The notes: generated by a model not told the origin, from the sequence alone. 50,634 bases of DNA from an uncultured Methanobrevibacter sp. (GCF_902764455.1 NZ_CACWVY010000012.1:1-50634); one strand, 5' to 3'; shown: positions 15,938-25,679, counted from the stretch's first letter. Made by a program: numbers and translations.

Positions 15938-16522
15938 TTATTTTTTGTATCCAATAACACGAGTTTGATAATGTTCAGGGAATATATCCAGTGAATTTCC
16001 TCCTTTCTCATCAATCAATGTCCTGATTTCAACCTCATAGTCTGAACTGTTGTCCTTGTTTGACTTTTCATGTGAAATCTCAAAGAGATTTGAGGTAATA
16101 AGTTTCACAGATTTGTGACCGAAACTGTCGAGATTAATGTATTGAACATCTTTTCTGTCTTCAAGACTTCTTATCTGATTGACTGTCAGTTTTGGAGTTC
16201 TGTCATCACGTCTTGTCCCGTCGGCAATAATATCATATTTTTCTGCAACCATCTCAACGACATTCTCATGAATATACTTGATTCCGTCATTTGGAAAACC
16301 GTCTTCAAGTATCATATCACAAGTCTTATCAAGAATGTCAGTGTCCATATCAAGAACCCTATGGTTGAATCCAAGTGATTTTGCTGATTTACTGGCAGGA
16401 ATATATGAATCATAAACGCCGAAATTGGCAGTGCACAATTCAACATCAAGACCCAGTCTTTTAAGCATGACAGCCATAAAAGACGAATCTTTACCTCCAC
16501 TATATAAAACAGCTGCTTTCAT
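15938..16522 (-). CDS. PP-loop ATPase family protein (DUF7411-like)
   Basis: 194 residues. The PP-loop SGGKDSS at residues 8-14 marks an ATP-pyrophosphatase that activates a substrate by adenylation; relatives modify tRNA or make amides. Other conserved pieces are [12 protein letters not shown] and the closing [10 protein letters not shown]. The gene is regularly found between PDCD5 and L39e in methanogens, which suggests a role in translation, perhaps RNA modification (inference). ATG 16522. The target is not known to me. Confidence 0.85.
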   Translation of the reverse strand: MKAAVLYSGGKDSSFMAVMLKRLGLDVELCTANFGVYDSYIPASKSAKSLGFNHRVLDMDTDILDKTCDMILEDGFPNDGIKYIHENVVEMVAEKYDIIADGTRRDDRTPKLTVNQIRSLEDRKDVQYINLDSFGHKSVKLITSNLFEISHEKSNKDNSSDYEVEIRTLIDEKGGNSLDIFPEHYQTRVIGYKK

Positions 16523-16527
16523 TGATA

Positions 16528-16884
16528 TTATTTCCTTGTAATTTTAATTTCTCTTTTCTGACCCGCAATGTTGCGTAATAAAACTTTCAACTGCTCGTCA
16601 GTAACTTTTCCTCTTAAACTTCCTGCCTGAGCGGATTGAATCAATTGAAGTTCAATCTGATTTACCATTTCAGGTTTGGTTAATCTAAGATTTCCTAGCC
16701 TATTACGAGCTTCAGGAGTCAAAATTTGTGCTAAGATTTGTTTTTTCTGAGCTTCAAATTGTGCCTGTGCTTCTTGCTGTTGAGCTTGAGCAGCAGCCTG
16801 TTGCTGTGCCTGATTTTGCATAGCAGCTTGTTGAGCTTGTAATTCAGCCATTCTTTTTTGACGAATTTCATCTAAATCGCTCAT
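16528..16884 (-). CDS. PDCD5/TFAR19-family DNA-binding protein
   Basis: 118 residues. The N-terminal helix is Gln/Ala-rich (about 10-48), followed by the compact PDCD5 helix bundle with LTPEARNRLGNLRLTKPEMV and a basic end (REIKITRK). Archaeal members bind DNA in vitro; the physiological role is unclear, but the gene always travels with S19e and L39e. The ATG at 16884 has GGAGAG upstream. The Q/A-rich tract is longer than in many relatives. Confidence 0.93.
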   Translation of the reverse strand: MSDLDEIRQKRMAELQAQQAAMQNQAQQQAAAQAQQQEAQAQFEAQKKQILAQILTPEARNRLGNLRLTKPEMVNQIELQLIQSAQAGSLRGKVTDEQLKVLLRNIAGQKREIKITRK

Positions 16885-16905
16885 ATCAAACTCTCCGAAT
16901 TATAA

Positions 16906-17343
16906 TTAATATTTTTCAAGTTCAGGAATATCTTTAATGATTTCAGCAGAAATTTTATCTAAGAATGATCTTCCTGCTGGGGAGACAACTCTTCCACCTT
17001 CAACTTTTTCTACATATCCTGCGTCTTCTAACTGGTGAAGTGCGGTTCTGATAATGGATCCGCTTCCTTTTCTGAACACTTCAGGACGTACACCACGGTC
17101 TTTTTTACCACCGTAAAAAGTTCTTAAACTCATAACTCCTACAGGACCATCCATGTAAACTCTTCTGATGATAGAAGCAGTTCTGGTATACCACCAATCT
17201 TTGTCTTCAGGTTTTCTTTCTTTGTGAACACCGGTTTTAACAAAATTGGACCATGCAGGGGAATTGATTTTTTCGTTATTTTTAAATTCTTCTGCGACTT
17301 TTTTAATTAATAAATCTGCAGGTACATCAAATACAGTAGTCAT
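16906..17343 (-). CDS. rps19e: Small subunit ribosomal protein S19e
   Basis: 145 residues. [19 protein letters not shown] at the start, [37 protein letters not shown] and [19 protein letters not shown] are all S19e signatures. It belongs to the head of the 30S subunit and is needed for 16S rRNA processing. The ATG at 17343 follows GGAGAATTAAT. About 100 non-coding bases separate it from the CRM gene upstream, so it may have its own promoter too. Confidence 0.97.
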   Translation of the reverse strand: MTTVFDVPADLLIKKVAEEFKNNEKINSPAWSNFVKTGVHKERKPEDKDWWYTRTASIIRRVYMDGPVGVMSLRTFYGGKKDRGVRPEVFRKGSGSIIRTALHQLEDAGYVEKVEGGRVVSPAGRSFLDKISAEIIKDIPELEKY

Positions 17344-17439
17344 ATTAATTCTCCAATATTTTTATTAAATAATTGTAGCTTAATCCACTGTAAATTTAAG
17401 ACCTAAAAAATAGGGCCTGTAACTCTAAATTTAAAATGT

Positions 17440-17697
17440 TTAAGGCTTTTTCTTATAGATTACCGCAACGTGGCCTCTAACATCAACGAGACGTGCTCTT
17501 GTTTTAGAGACTATTTCATCTATGTAATCATCTTTATTTCTAGCGATATTCTTTGCAAATTTAAGTTTAACAATTTCATTAGCTTTAAGCTGGCGTTTAA
17601 TCTCTTCAATAACATTATCATTAACACCGCTTTTACCAATGTTGATTGTCATCGCATTAAGAGCTCTATTCATCAGTTCTTTCTTTTCGTGACTCAT
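17440..17697 (-). CDS. CRM/YhbY-type RNA-binding protein
   Basis: 85 residues. NIGKSGVNDNVIEEIKRQL, then NEIVKLKFAKN and GHVAVIYKKKP form the single CRM domain of the YhbY family, which binds pre-ribosomal RNA in bacteria. The ATG at 17697 lies inside the end of the RNase P gene (32-base overlap) and has GGAG upstream, so translation is probably coupled. Residue 9 offers another ATG with less overlap. Confidence 0.9.
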   Translation of the reverse strand: MSHEKKELMNRALNAMTINIGKSGVNDNVIEEIKRQLKANEIVKLKFAKNIARNKDDYIDEIVSKTRARLVDVRGHVAVIYKKKP

Positions 17698-18031
17698 ATT
17701 TAGCTCTCCTCTTTAATTTTTTCTCCTTGTGATAAGGAATTTTCATTACATGACCACACTCACCACAAAAAATGTTGACCTGTGAGTCAACCAGCCGGAC
17801 GGTGCAGTTATGGCCAGGATAAAGGAAACACTTGCATTTCCTACAATACCTTCTGGACCATTTCTCAGGCACTTTGATATTGTATTTTGTGGATAATTTC
17901 AAAGCAAGTTCAACGTAGCGATCGGATCTCTCTGGATGGGTGATGAATTCCATCTCAGCACGCTCAAAAAGAATATTCATTCTTTCAATCGCTATATTAA
18001 TCATCCACTTTGGTCGTTTTCCTCTACTCAA
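17666..18031 (-). CDS. rnp4: Ribonuclease P protein component 4 (Rpp21-type)
   Basis: 121 residues. Two helices carry RGKRPKWMINIAIERMNILF, followed by a zinc ribbon with CRKCKCF (about 63-69), HNC and FCGECGH (about 93-99). The tail is very basic. It helps the RNA subunit of RNase P cut the 5' leader of tRNAs. The start is a TTG at 18029-18031 with GGAGGATATTT before it, a strong ribosome binding site. First gene of the translation cluster. Confidence 0.94.
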   Translation of the reverse strand: MSRGKRPKWMINIAIERMNILFERAEMEFITHPERSDRYVELALKLSTKYNIKVPEKWSRRYCRKCKCFLYPGHNCTVRLVDSQVNIFCGECGHVMKIPYHKEKKLKRRAKYESRKERTDE

Positions 18032-18163
18032 AAATATCCTCCTTTAAAATGTAGGATATAATATTCAAAATTGAATTAAAATGATTTGCGCAAATTAAAA
18101 CAAAAACCATAGTTAGAATAACCTTAGGTTAATATGAATATTAAGAATAAATATGTTTATTAC

Positions 18164-18174
18164 TATTTATAAAG
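18164..18174 (-). promoter_or_regulatory. TATA box of the rnp4-ftsY cluster
   Basis: CTTTATAAATA on the minus strand lies 133 bases before the rnp4 start, so a leader of about 110 bases is expected. It is the clearest archaeal TATA box in the 255-base gap to the divergent gene at 18323. Confidence 0.45.
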
Positions 18175-18322
18175 GTTATGGAAAATTTGAAAATTCCGTG
18201 AAAATATTCCTGACAAAATAAAAAAATATTTTGTAATTGGCTTCAATAACGATTGGAATCGCCCTATTATTATTAAATGAATAATATTGATTTATAATTA
18301 CATTTTTAAAGAAACATTAAAC

Positions 18323-20068
18323 ATGAGATTTAAAAAACTCCTCTTAGTCAGTTTAGTTTTACTGACTATTTTTACAATAAGTGCAGTTAGTGCATCAGAC
18401 AACATTACGGATGATACACTAAGCGCTGACGATTCAGCAATTGAATTGTCAGATAAAGAAATCAAGACAGACGAAATTTTAAAGACAGATGCCAACGAGG
18501 AGGTGCTGTCCCTAAATGATTCAAACATGAAGGCTGATTTTGTAGACCAGTATGATAACGGTACAATTTACACAGTCAATCCCGAAACAGACTTCTATGT
18601 GAATGACCATGACAGCGATTATTTAAGAGTGAAATTTCCAAACCTGGTCACCGGAACCCTGTCACTTTCCATTGACGGCAAAATAGTGAATGAAAAAGAA
18701 ATAACCGCTAAAACCCATTATCTTTTCATAAACACAAGAAGCTACGGATTAACTGAAGGAAGCCACACATGGAATCTTGCATATTCCGGAGATGACTACT
18801 ATGCATCAACATCCCTAAATGGTACATTTGTCCTAAACCCTGCAAGCGAAACCTTCGTTAAAAAAGATTCAAAAATGAACGTTTATGTGGTTACACAGGA
18901 TGAAAGTGGAGTAATCTATGCAATTGATGAAAACAAAAACCTTTCAATCAAAAATACAAAAACCGATTACTTCAATGTCAAGTTTCCAAAAGAAGTTGCC
19001 GGAACATTATATCTCTACATTGACGGCAGGCTGAAATCTACCAAAAATATTACCGCAAAAACCCATTATTTCTTTACAAATGCAGAGGAATACAACTTGA
19101 AAGCTGGAAAACACACATGGAAGATAGTTTATTCCGGAGACGATGAATACAATTCCACAAGCGAAGACGGCACATACACATTATATGAGAATACCAAAAA
19201 AGTGCCAATCAATAAAACAACCACTTCATTAAGTGTTCCTAAAACAAAAACATTTAAATTGTCACAAAAAACCAAAAAGTATACCGTTACATTAAAAGCA
19301 AACAAAAAAGCATTGAAAAAGGTTAATGTTTACCTCACACTTTCCTCCGGCAAGAAATACAAAAAGACATTTACCGCAAAAACAAATTCCAAAGGTCAGG
19401 CAACATTCAAGATAACCGGATTGACCAAAAAAGGAACATATACAGGTACAATAAAATATAAAGGAAGCAAAGACTACAAGACTATCGGATACAAAATAAC
19501 TGCCAAAAATGTCAAGTCAAAACTTAAAATTACAAGAGGAAAAGTGATTCCAGATACAGGAAAATATTATATAACCGTTCCTATTATAACAGCAGACATT
19601 GACGGCCAGCTTGATGTTAGTGAGGTTTATACCTTATTAAACGAATTCAGAACCCAAAAAGGCGTATGGCAATTGGATAAAAACAACCAGAACACAACCT
19701 TCTTCAACACCAACCCTTCAAATACCCTCAAACCTTTAACAACTGATGAGGAATTGGAAAAAGTTGCACAGAGAAGAGCAGAAGAAGCATATGAAGTATG
19801 GAACAAAACAGACAAACTAAGCCATGACCGTCCAGACGGCAGCGATTGCTTTACAATATACCCTAAATTAAAAGACTATGGAGAAAATCTTGCACTAGGT
19901 CAAACCACTGCAAAGCAAGTAATGGAATCATGGAAAGAAACCAATGAACCATACGAGCGCCAAGGCCACAGACGCAACATGCTTAAACCGGACTTCAACT
20001 GTGTAGGAATTGCTGCATACAAAATGAACGGTATAACCGTCTGGGCACAAGCTTTCGGAACAATATGA
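18323..20068 (+). CDS. Secreted repeat protein with C-terminal CAP (SCP/PR-1) domain
   Basis: The start is put at ATG 18323 (MRFKKLLLVSLVLLTIFTIS), a normal signal peptide; the frame is open 36 bases further. Numbering from there, the 581-residue product has two alike domains of about 100 residues (about 75-180 and 185-290). Both contain TAKTHY, HTW and YSGDD. An Ig-like Lys/Thr-rich domain follows (about 300-395), and then a CAP domain to the end. The CAP part is seen in LSHDRPDGSDCF, YGENLALG, VMESWKETNEPY and GHRRNMLKPDFNCVGIA. CAP proteins are extracellular and can bind lipids or act on other cells or walls. No anchor segment. Domain call is sure, role unknown. Confidence 0.85.
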   Translation: MRFKKLLLVSLVLLTIFTISAVSASDNITDDTLSADDSAIELSDKEIKTDEILKTDANEEVLSLNDSNMKADFVDQYDNGTIYTVNPETDFYVNDHDSDYLRVKFPNLVTGTLSLSIDGKIVNEKEITAKTHYLFINTRSYGLTEGSHTWNLAYSGDDYYASTSLNGTFVLNPASETFVKKDSKMNVYVVTQDESGVIYAIDENKNLSIKNTKTDYFNVKFPKEVAGTLYLYIDGRLKSTKNITAKTHYFFTNAEEYNLKAGKHTWKIVYSGDDEYNSTSEDGTYTLYENTKKVPINKTTTSLSVPKTKTFKLSQKTKKYTVTLKANKKALKKVNVYLTLSSGKKYKKTFTAKTNSKGQATFKITGLTKKGTYTGTIKYKGSKDYKTIGYKITAKNVKSKLKITRGKVIPDTGKYYITVPIITADIDGQLDVSEVYTLLNEFRTQKGVWQLDKNNQNTTFFNTNPSNTLKPLTTDEELEKVAQRRAEEAYEVWNKTDKLSHDRPDGSDCFTIYPKLKDYGENLALGQTTAKQVMESWKETNEPYERQGHRRNMLKPDFNCVGIAAYKMNGITVWAQAFGTI

Positions 20069-20086
20069 AAGATTAAACTCTTTCAT
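20065..20086 (+). terminator. Hairpin after the CAP-domain gene
   Basis: Perfect 8-base arms ATGAAAGA and TCTTTCAT around TTAAAC. The hairpin contains the TGA stop and is followed by CTCCAC and a run of seven T. Confidence 0.6.
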
Positions 20087-20221
20087 CTCCACTTTTTTTA
20101 TTATATTACTAATTTGATAATATTTCTTTATTTATTATTTTAAAGAAAAACAATAATACAAATATATTTTTATGAGATTTGAATGATTTTTTAAAATAAA
20201 AAACGTAATAATTTTATTAAT

Positions 20222-20761
20222 CTAATTAATCAACCAGTCAGTAAAATCAACATCACCGACAGGATAGCTGCCGCCATTTTCAATGACGTCTTTTACAAGG
20301 TCTGCTGCATCTTCAATACTTAAATCACTTATATCAAGTTCATAAATATCATCGCAGTATAACTCATATGCTTCAGCTGAACAGACTCCAAGAGCTTCGG
20401 CTTCAAGGTTTTCATGTATCTTTGACTGTGAATAATCACGGGCTTCAAGGCGTTTTTCTAAAATTTCAGGCCTTACCCTTAAAACAATCACCTTATCAGC
20501 GCCCTGACATAAATGAGACAAATGCCCTTCAAAAATAGTCAGCCCGTCACTATCAGAGATAATTTCAGATACTTTTTCGTTTAATGCGGGAATATCAATG
20601 ACTTTGTATCCTTTTTCATCATCGATTCCTAAAACAAAATCATTTTCAATAGCTAAATCATTAATTTTAATCAGTTTACAGTTTAAATCATTTGAAAGCA
20701 CTTCACTGATAGTTGTTTTACCTGTACATGGAGTGCCTGTTATAAAAATACTTTTACACAT
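20222..20761 (-). CDS. AK6/Fap7-type adenylate kinase
   Basis: 179 residues. P-loop GTPCTGKTT (about 8-16), LVEG-like [10 protein letters not shown], and the lid REARDYS-like [20 protein letters not shown] match archaeal Fap7/AK6. The family has NMP kinase and ATPase activity and acts late in 30S subunit maturation with ribosomal protein S11. ATG 20761. Only 21 bases follow the DRG gene, so they likely form one transcript of two ribosome-related nucleotide-binding proteins. Confidence 0.9.
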   Translation of the reverse strand: MCKSIFITGTPCTGKTTISEVLSNDLNCKLIKINDLAIENDFVLGIDDEKGYKVIDIPALNEKVSEIISDSDGLTIFEGHLSHLCQGADKVIVLRVRPEILEKRLEARDYSQSKIHENLEAEALGVCSAEAYELYCDDIYELDISDLSIEDAADLVKDVIENGGSYPVGDVDFTDWLIN

Positions 20762-20782
20762 AATATCAAAAAAAAAGAAGAA

Positions 20783-21877
20783 TTATTTTTTTAGAATAAT
20801 TCTAAGTACATCCTCATCATCCAATACGTGGTCGGGACCTACCTTTTGTCCTGGGAATTTAACTGAAGTTCCCCAGATTTTAGCATGACGGAAATTCTTT
20901 ACGAATTCTCTGTGCAGTTTTCTGCATGCGTCAATAACGGTAGAACCTTTTTTAATAACCAACGGATCTTCCATGTCCGCTTTTCTACCTTGGGGTTTTA
21001 GATATACACGAACCAAATCCAAGTTGTCAAATATCAAATCTTTCAGCTCATCAATATTTGTTTTTTTATCGGCAGAAATTGGAATGAATTCTGGAATGTA
21101 TTTTTTTAACTCCTCTATGTATGCGTCATCTACAAGATCCACCTTATTTAATAGAACTAACATCGGAACATATGATTTATTTCTATCGAGTACGTCAATA
21201 AATTGGTCCATTGTCACATCATCTCTAAAAAGAACATCTGCATTTATATATCCATACTCATTTAGGATAGATCTGATAGTTTTCTCATCAAGATGAGTTA
21301 ACTTACAGGTTGATGAAACTTTTACTCCACCTAATTTTTTCCTTTTGACAGTCACATCAGGTGGCTGTTCATTCGGCCTTATTCCAATAGCTCTTAATTC
21401 TTTTTCAATAACCTTAATATGTTGTGGATTTAAAGTATCCAGGACGACTAAAATCAGATCAGCTGTTCTTGCAACAGACAAAATTTCTTTACCCCTACCT
21501 TTACCGCTGCTTGCTCCTGTAATGATTCCAGGAATATCAAAAACCTGAATTTTTGCATTCTTATGCTCCATTACACCAGGAACAATATCCAGAGTAGTGA
21601 ACTGATATGCTCCGACTTTACTTTCAGCATTGGTAATTTCATTTAAAAGAGTTGATTTACCTACAGACGGAAATCCTACAAGCACAACAGTAGCATCACC
21701 TGATTTTTTAACGTGAAATCCCTGTCCTTTGGACCCGCCGCTGCTTCTCTGCAAGGACTCCTCTTTCAGCTTGGATAATTTAGCTTTAAGCTTACCAATA
21801 TGATGTGAAGTCGCTTTATTGTAGGGTGTTTTTTGAATTTCTTCTTCAATATCTTTTATTTTCTCCTCGATACCCAA
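20783..21877 (-). CDS. DRG-family (OBG-like) GTPase
   Basis: 364 residues. An N-terminal helical pair (about 1-50, [16 protein letters not shown]) is followed by the GTPase core: [16 protein letters not shown] (about 68-83), DIPG with [15 protein letters not shown], and a C-terminal TGS domain ending [13 protein letters not shown]. Archaeal and eukaryotic DRG proteins bind ribosomes during elongation. The start is TTG at 21875-21877 with GGTGATTT upstream. Confidence 0.95.
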   Translation of the reverse strand: MGIEEKIKDIEEEIQKTPYNKATSHHIGKLKAKLSKLKEESLQRSSGGSKGQGFHVKKSGDATVVLVGFPSVGKSTLLNEITNAESKVGAYQFTTLDIVPGVMEHKNAKIQVFDIPGIITGASSGKGRGKEILSVARTADLILVVLDTLNPQHIKVIEKELRAIGIRPNEQPPDVTVKRKKLGGVKVSSTCKLTHLDEKTIRSILNEYGYINADVLFRDDVTMDQFIDVLDRNKSYVPMLVLLNKVDLVDDAYIEELKKYIPEFIPISADKKTNIDELKDLIFDNLDLVRVYLKPQGRKADMEDPLVIKKGSTVIDACRKLHREFVKNFRHAKIWGTSVKFPGQKVGPDHVLDDEDVLRIILKK

Positions 21878-21913
21878 TTTAAATCACCAAAATATTAAAA
21901 TAAAAAAAAAGTT

Positions 21914-21938
21914 TTAGATTAGGAAAATCCTAATCTAA
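21914..21938 (-). terminator. Strong hairpin at the end of aglB
   Basis: Perfect 11-base arms TTAGATTAGGA and TCCTAATCTAA around AAA. It includes the TAG stop of aglB and is followed on the minus strand by a run of nine T. Confidence 0.75.
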
Positions 21939-24661
21939 TTGCTAGTTGAGTTACTAGTTGTATTGGTGCTGGAACTGCCAGAACCGCCTCCAGCAACTGT
22001 ATTGTTAAAGTTTACATTGAACAGCATTACACCGTTTTCCACGTGAACATTTTCAAATATGTTTTGTCCCGCTCCACCTAAAAGGTATAATCTAGTAAAC
22101 ATCGAATCGGCCAGTTCATTACTGAACAGAATTGGCGTATACTGATTCTTGTTACCCATCAGGAACAGGGTGAAGTTGGCGTCCTTGACATCACCAACAG
22201 ACTCGTTTTTCATGATATAACCGTCTTCAATAACGATTATATTGGAAATGTTCAATGGGTTGTATGTAGTGTTGTTGACTTTAACCTGCTCACCTGTTTG
22301 TGAGTAAAGCGCTTCAGTGTAACCTGAAGTGGTATTGTTACCTGTACCTCTGGTAATGACCGCATTGAATTCAACTGGTCCGTCGGTAATCAAGTTTACT
22401 TTACCGGTTTGACCAGGCTGCACATCAACACCGCCTGTTCTAGGTACGTAGTAGTAGTAGTTTTCGGAAGTTTGGTTTTCAAAGTTCCAGTTTCCGAAGT
22501 AAGTCCACCAGGCCGCTTTTCCAAGCATATCTGAAGATGCAACAAATATTACAGGACGTGGGTTGTCAGGGTGAGTAAAGTTGACTACAGTACGTGCCTG
22601 TTCATCATTCAAGTTATACTTGCTTGTTAAAGTTTTTTGAGCGTCATCTGCTGTTCTAGGTAAGATATCAATTAATATGCTGGTAGCTTTAGATGCGTCT
22701 CCAGTATATTCAATCAATGCTTCCTGAGCGCTTGTACCTGTTGTATCCAACATTCTGAAGATACCTGCCGATAGATCCAGATTGCTGGTAGTCATCGCCT
22801 GTCCGAGCCAGAATGCCCGGTCACCTGATTGAGAACCTCCATCGAAGGTTACTTGCCTGTCTGCGGCAACCTCAAACAGGTACCCGAAGTCCCACCAGGA
22901 TGTGATTACAGTATCGTTATCGGTATTTTCATTTACCCATGCCATTGCATTCCACATTGAATCGCTGGTACCAGGAACAACGTTTGCTGAAGTCTGATAA
23001 GCAGCACAGATAGATGGTGAAATCAATGCCAGTACAAGAGCAACAATTAACACGTACTTTTTAAGAGGCACTTTTTTACTTGCGCTTGATTTAAGGGCAT
23101 AAACAGTTATTAAACCTGCGACTACAATAATCAGGAACAGGACAATTCCGTACATGCTGTTTATTTGGGCCAATGGTATAGCTGCCAAAAATCCTGTAAA
23201 GAAGAATAATACAACAAGAATTCTGTCGTCAGTTAATTTATTTTTAATGTAATCTGTGGCAAATCCAACAAATATACCAGTAAGAAGAGCAAACGGCAAT
23301 ACGATTGTGGTAATGAACCTTGAACCTCTACTTACCGCAAGAGCTGTAATTACTACCCAAACAACAAATAATGTTGCATATAAAATAGTTGTACGTTTTG
23401 AAGTTAAAAGTTCTTCAACTGAACCGAAGTTGAAACTGCCTACATTTAAATTAAATCTACGTTCATCATCAATTTTTTTAGCTGAAGCAACCCTTTTATC
23501 TTTTGAAGGTTTTTTAGCTTTTGTATTGTCGGTTTTTACTTTAGCATTTCTGAAACCGAAAACTCTTTTAATCAATACATATAATACTGCTAAACCTGCA
23601 AACAATACAGAGATACCACCCATACCGTTAACTACACCATCGGTACTAGCTAAAAATGCTGAAGTCATTCCGCTACCAAGCAGACTTGGTAATTGCATCT
23701 CTGCAACAGAAACAAGAACGTTCGGGAATCCGTTAATAGCCCTTGAAGCGGATTGCAGGGAAAGTAATCCCAGTAAGTTACCGAATAAACCGGTTACTCC
23801 ATCTATACCTCTGAAAACTGCAAGACCGATAACACCAACAACACCTAAAATTATTATAGACAATAATGCATTTTGATGTATAAACCAGCTGATCTTGCTT
23901 GAATACTCGCTTGGATCATCTTCACCAACATTGAAGATGTAACATGCAATCAGATAAACAACTGCAAATACACCCATAAGACCTACGTAAAAGATATAAC
24001 CAGTCCAGGATATGGAAAACAGTCCAATTGATAAAATTGACAGTACCGCAAATAATACCTTGAAAATAATATTTTTCGCCCGTATACACTCTACAAAGAA
24101 GAATATAAAGAACAGCGAAAATATGTAATAGAACATATCTGTATCGAAAAATCCTGGGAATGTGTGCGCAAAGTAGTTTGGAGCAAGCGCAATAATCACT
24201 GTGGCTACAATCGCTCCGTAATCATTTGTCAGTCTTCTTGCAAATATAAATGCGGGAATAACAGCAAAAATTGAAACGAATGCACCAGTCCAGAATGCAA
24301 CTTCTTTTACAGTGTGATCTGGGAACAGGCTATGGAAAAATGACGTAATATATACAATACCCAGTTCGTAATTAATCTTGTTACCCGTAGGAGCGTACCT
24401 ATGCATATCCCACTCACTACCATTTACCATTTCATCTCCTACAAAACCGTGTTCTACATAGTCGTTGGTCAACCTATAGTTATAATATGAATCCATTTCA
24501 CTAAAATAAGGAAGACCTGAAGAATCTATATATTCACCCTTCATATCATCGGATAGAATATTTAAATCGGCTGCAGGAAGTTTTAATGCAAAGACAAAAG
24601 CTAATAAGATTACTATAATAAGCACTGATTTAGCTACTGTCATCATAGTTTCTTTATTCAT
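21935..24661 (-). CDS. aglB: Oligosaccharyltransferase AglB (STT3)
   Basis: About 908 residues from the ATG at 24661 (MNKETMMTVAKS), which has GAGG well placed; an ATG at 24685 is also in frame. The N-terminal half has about 12 membrane segments with the acidic loop DTDMFYY. The C-terminal half is extracellular and has the catalytic WWDFGY (about 587-592), the archaeal version of WWDYG. AglB moves the lipid-linked glycan onto Asn in N-x-S/T of surface proteins, of which this window holds several. A Lys-rich inner loop and an Asn/Ser/Thr-rich C-tail are seen. Not clustered with other glycosylation genes here. Confidence 0.96.
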   Translation of the reverse strand: MNKETMMTVAKSVLIIVILLAFVFALKLPAADLNILSDDMKGEYIDSSGLPYFSEMDSYYNYRLTNDYVEHGFVGDEMVNGSEWDMHRYAPTGNKINYELGIVYITSFFHSLFPDHTVKEVAFWTGAFVSIFAVIPAFIFARRLTNDYGAIVATVIIALAPNYFAHTFPGFFDTDMFYYIFSLFFIFFFVECIRAKNIIFKVLFAVLSILSIGLFSISWTGYIFYVGLMGVFAVVYLIACYIFNVGEDDPSEYSSKISWFIHQNALLSIIILGVVGVIGLAVFRGIDGVTGLFGNLLGLLSLQSASRAINGFPNVLVSVAEMQLPSLLGSGMTSAFLASTDGVVNGMGGISVLFAGLAVLYVLIKRVFGFRNAKVKTDNTKAKKPSKDKRVASAKKIDDERRFNLNVGSFNFGSVEELLTSKRTTILYATLFVVWVVITALAVSRGSRFITTIVLPFALLTGIFVGFATDYIKNKLTDDRILVVLFFFTGFLAAIPLAQINSMYGIVLFLIIVVAGLITVYALKSSASKKVPLKKYVLIVALVLALISPSICAAYQTSANVVPGTSDSMWNAMAWVNENTDNDTVITSWWDFGYLFEVAADRQVTFDGGSQSGDRAFWLGQAMTTSNLDLSAGIFRMLDTTGTSAQEALIEYTGDASKATSILIDILPRTADDAQKTLTSKYNLNDEQARTVVNFTHPDNPRPVIFVASSDMLGKAAWWTYFGNWNFENQTSENYYYYVPRTGGVDVQPGQTGKVNLITDGPVEFNAVITRGTGNNTTSGYTEALYSQTGEQVKVNNTTYNPLNISNIIVIEDGYIMKNESVGDVKDANFTLFLMGNKNQYTPILFSNELADSMFTRLYLLGGAGQNIFENVHVENGVMLFNVNFNNTVAGGGSGSSSTNTTSNSTSN

Positions 24662-24689
24662 TAAAAATCCTCGTTTTAAGTTCATTGAT

Positions 24690-24753
24690 GATTGTTGAAA
24701 AACAATCTATAATTATTAAAGTTAATTTTCTTAATTTAATATCGATATTAAAT
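24690..24753 (-). promoter_or_regulatory. Leader of aglB with a 5' hairpin and a perfect 20-base palindrome
   Basis: A hairpin with arms GATTGTT and AACAATC around GAAA (24690-24707) lies just before the aglB start region. Further up is a perfect palindrome, ATTTAATATC and its complement (24734-24753). A TATA-like stretch is at about 24789-24800. The palindrome would lie in the leader, and could be an operator or an RNA stem. Confidence 0.4.
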
Positions 24754-24917
24754 AAAAATATTAATTAAACAGATAATATTTTTATTAAGATATATTTATA
24801 TTTCTTAACATTATTAAGTATTTTGTATGTATTACTTTTTTGACAAAAAACAGAAAAAACAAAAAAATAAAATTTAACTTAAAATCCATCAAAATCCGTT
24901 TAAAAATAAAATGAAAA

Positions 24918-24935
24918 GGGATTGTAATAAATCCC
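24918..24935 (-). terminator. Hairpin after the LPATG surface protein gene
   Basis: The arms GGGATT and AATCCC enclose 6 bases, 7 bases past the stop of the gene starting at 25652, with T-rich sequence after. Confidence 0.4.
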
Positions 24936-24941
24936 CTGAAT

Positions 24942-25652
24942 TTATCTTCTGCGATAGCAAGGAATTATCGCAAGTAATGCAAGCGCAAGAAGAACCAATG
25001 GATTACCGGTTGCCGGTAATGTTTCTGTAGCCGCATTAGCTTTTATGGCAGCATTGGAATTTTCAGCCACATCGATGAAAGCAAAATATGTGCTGTCTTT
25101 AGTAGGAGCAGCATTATCTGCCGCAGCCATTGCAACAATCACCTTAGGACCGCTTTGGGTAGCTAAAAATGTTAAGGTAACATCATCACTTTCACCTGCA
25201 CCAAGATAACCGAAATCAATACGATAGACACCATTATTTTCACTAACATCAGCATCGTCATCATCAACAAGGATAAAACTCTTGTCTATTGTTGCTTTTA
25301 AATCAGTAAATGAAACTGCTGCACGGGCATTTTCAGCATCTGCATCGCCAGTGTTAGTTATTGTGACTTTGATTCTGAAATTTTCACCTGCAACAGGTTT
25401 ATCAAGTACGTCAACCTTTACGCTGAGAGTAGTAGGCTCCAAATCCTCCTCGTCATCTAACGGTGCTATGTCTTCTTCTTCAACATCTTCTTCAACTACA
25501 TCGCTTTCTTCATCCACACTTACTTCTTCATCAACATCGTCAATTTTAAGTTCATTAGAAGCATCTGAAACGTCTTCTGCAACAGCAGTGCCTACAGATG
25601 CAATGAATACAAATATTAATAATATGGCTAATAATTTACTCTTTAATTTCAA
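24942..25652 (-). CDS. Surface protein with DUF11/CARDB-like domain and LPATG sorting signal
   Basis: The start is taken at the TTG at 25650-25652 (reads MKLKSKLLAILLIFVF), since GGGGG stands right before it; the frame is open 27 bases further. 236 residues: signal peptide (about 1-25), a very acidic linker (about 28-75), and one Ig-like domain of the DUF11/CARDB kind (about 78-195; FRIKVTITNTGDADAENA). The C-terminus has LPATGNP, a hydrophobic segment and CYRRR. This is the most canonical LPxTG-type end in the window, so covalent wall anchoring by a sortase is likely. No sortase gene is in view. Binding partner unknown. Confidence 0.75.
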   Translation of the reverse strand: MKLKSKLLAILLIFVFIASVGTAVAEDVSDASNELKIDDVDEEVSVDEESDVVEEDVEEEDIAPLDDEEDLEPTTLSVKVDVLDKPVAGENFRIKVTITNTGDADAENARAAVSFTDLKATIDKSFILVDDDDADVSENNGVYRIDFGYLGAGESDDVTLTFLATQSGPKVIVAMAAADNAAPTKDSTYFAFIDVAENSNAAIKANAATETLPATGNPLVLLALALLAIIPCYRRR

Positions 25653-25679
25653 TAAAATTCCCCCGAATTTTATAAACAA

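Noticed and set aside
23256-23876. 206-codon plus-strand frame opposite aglB
   Set aside because: Shadow of the aglB membrane part; the minus strand has a clear catalytic motif and family match.
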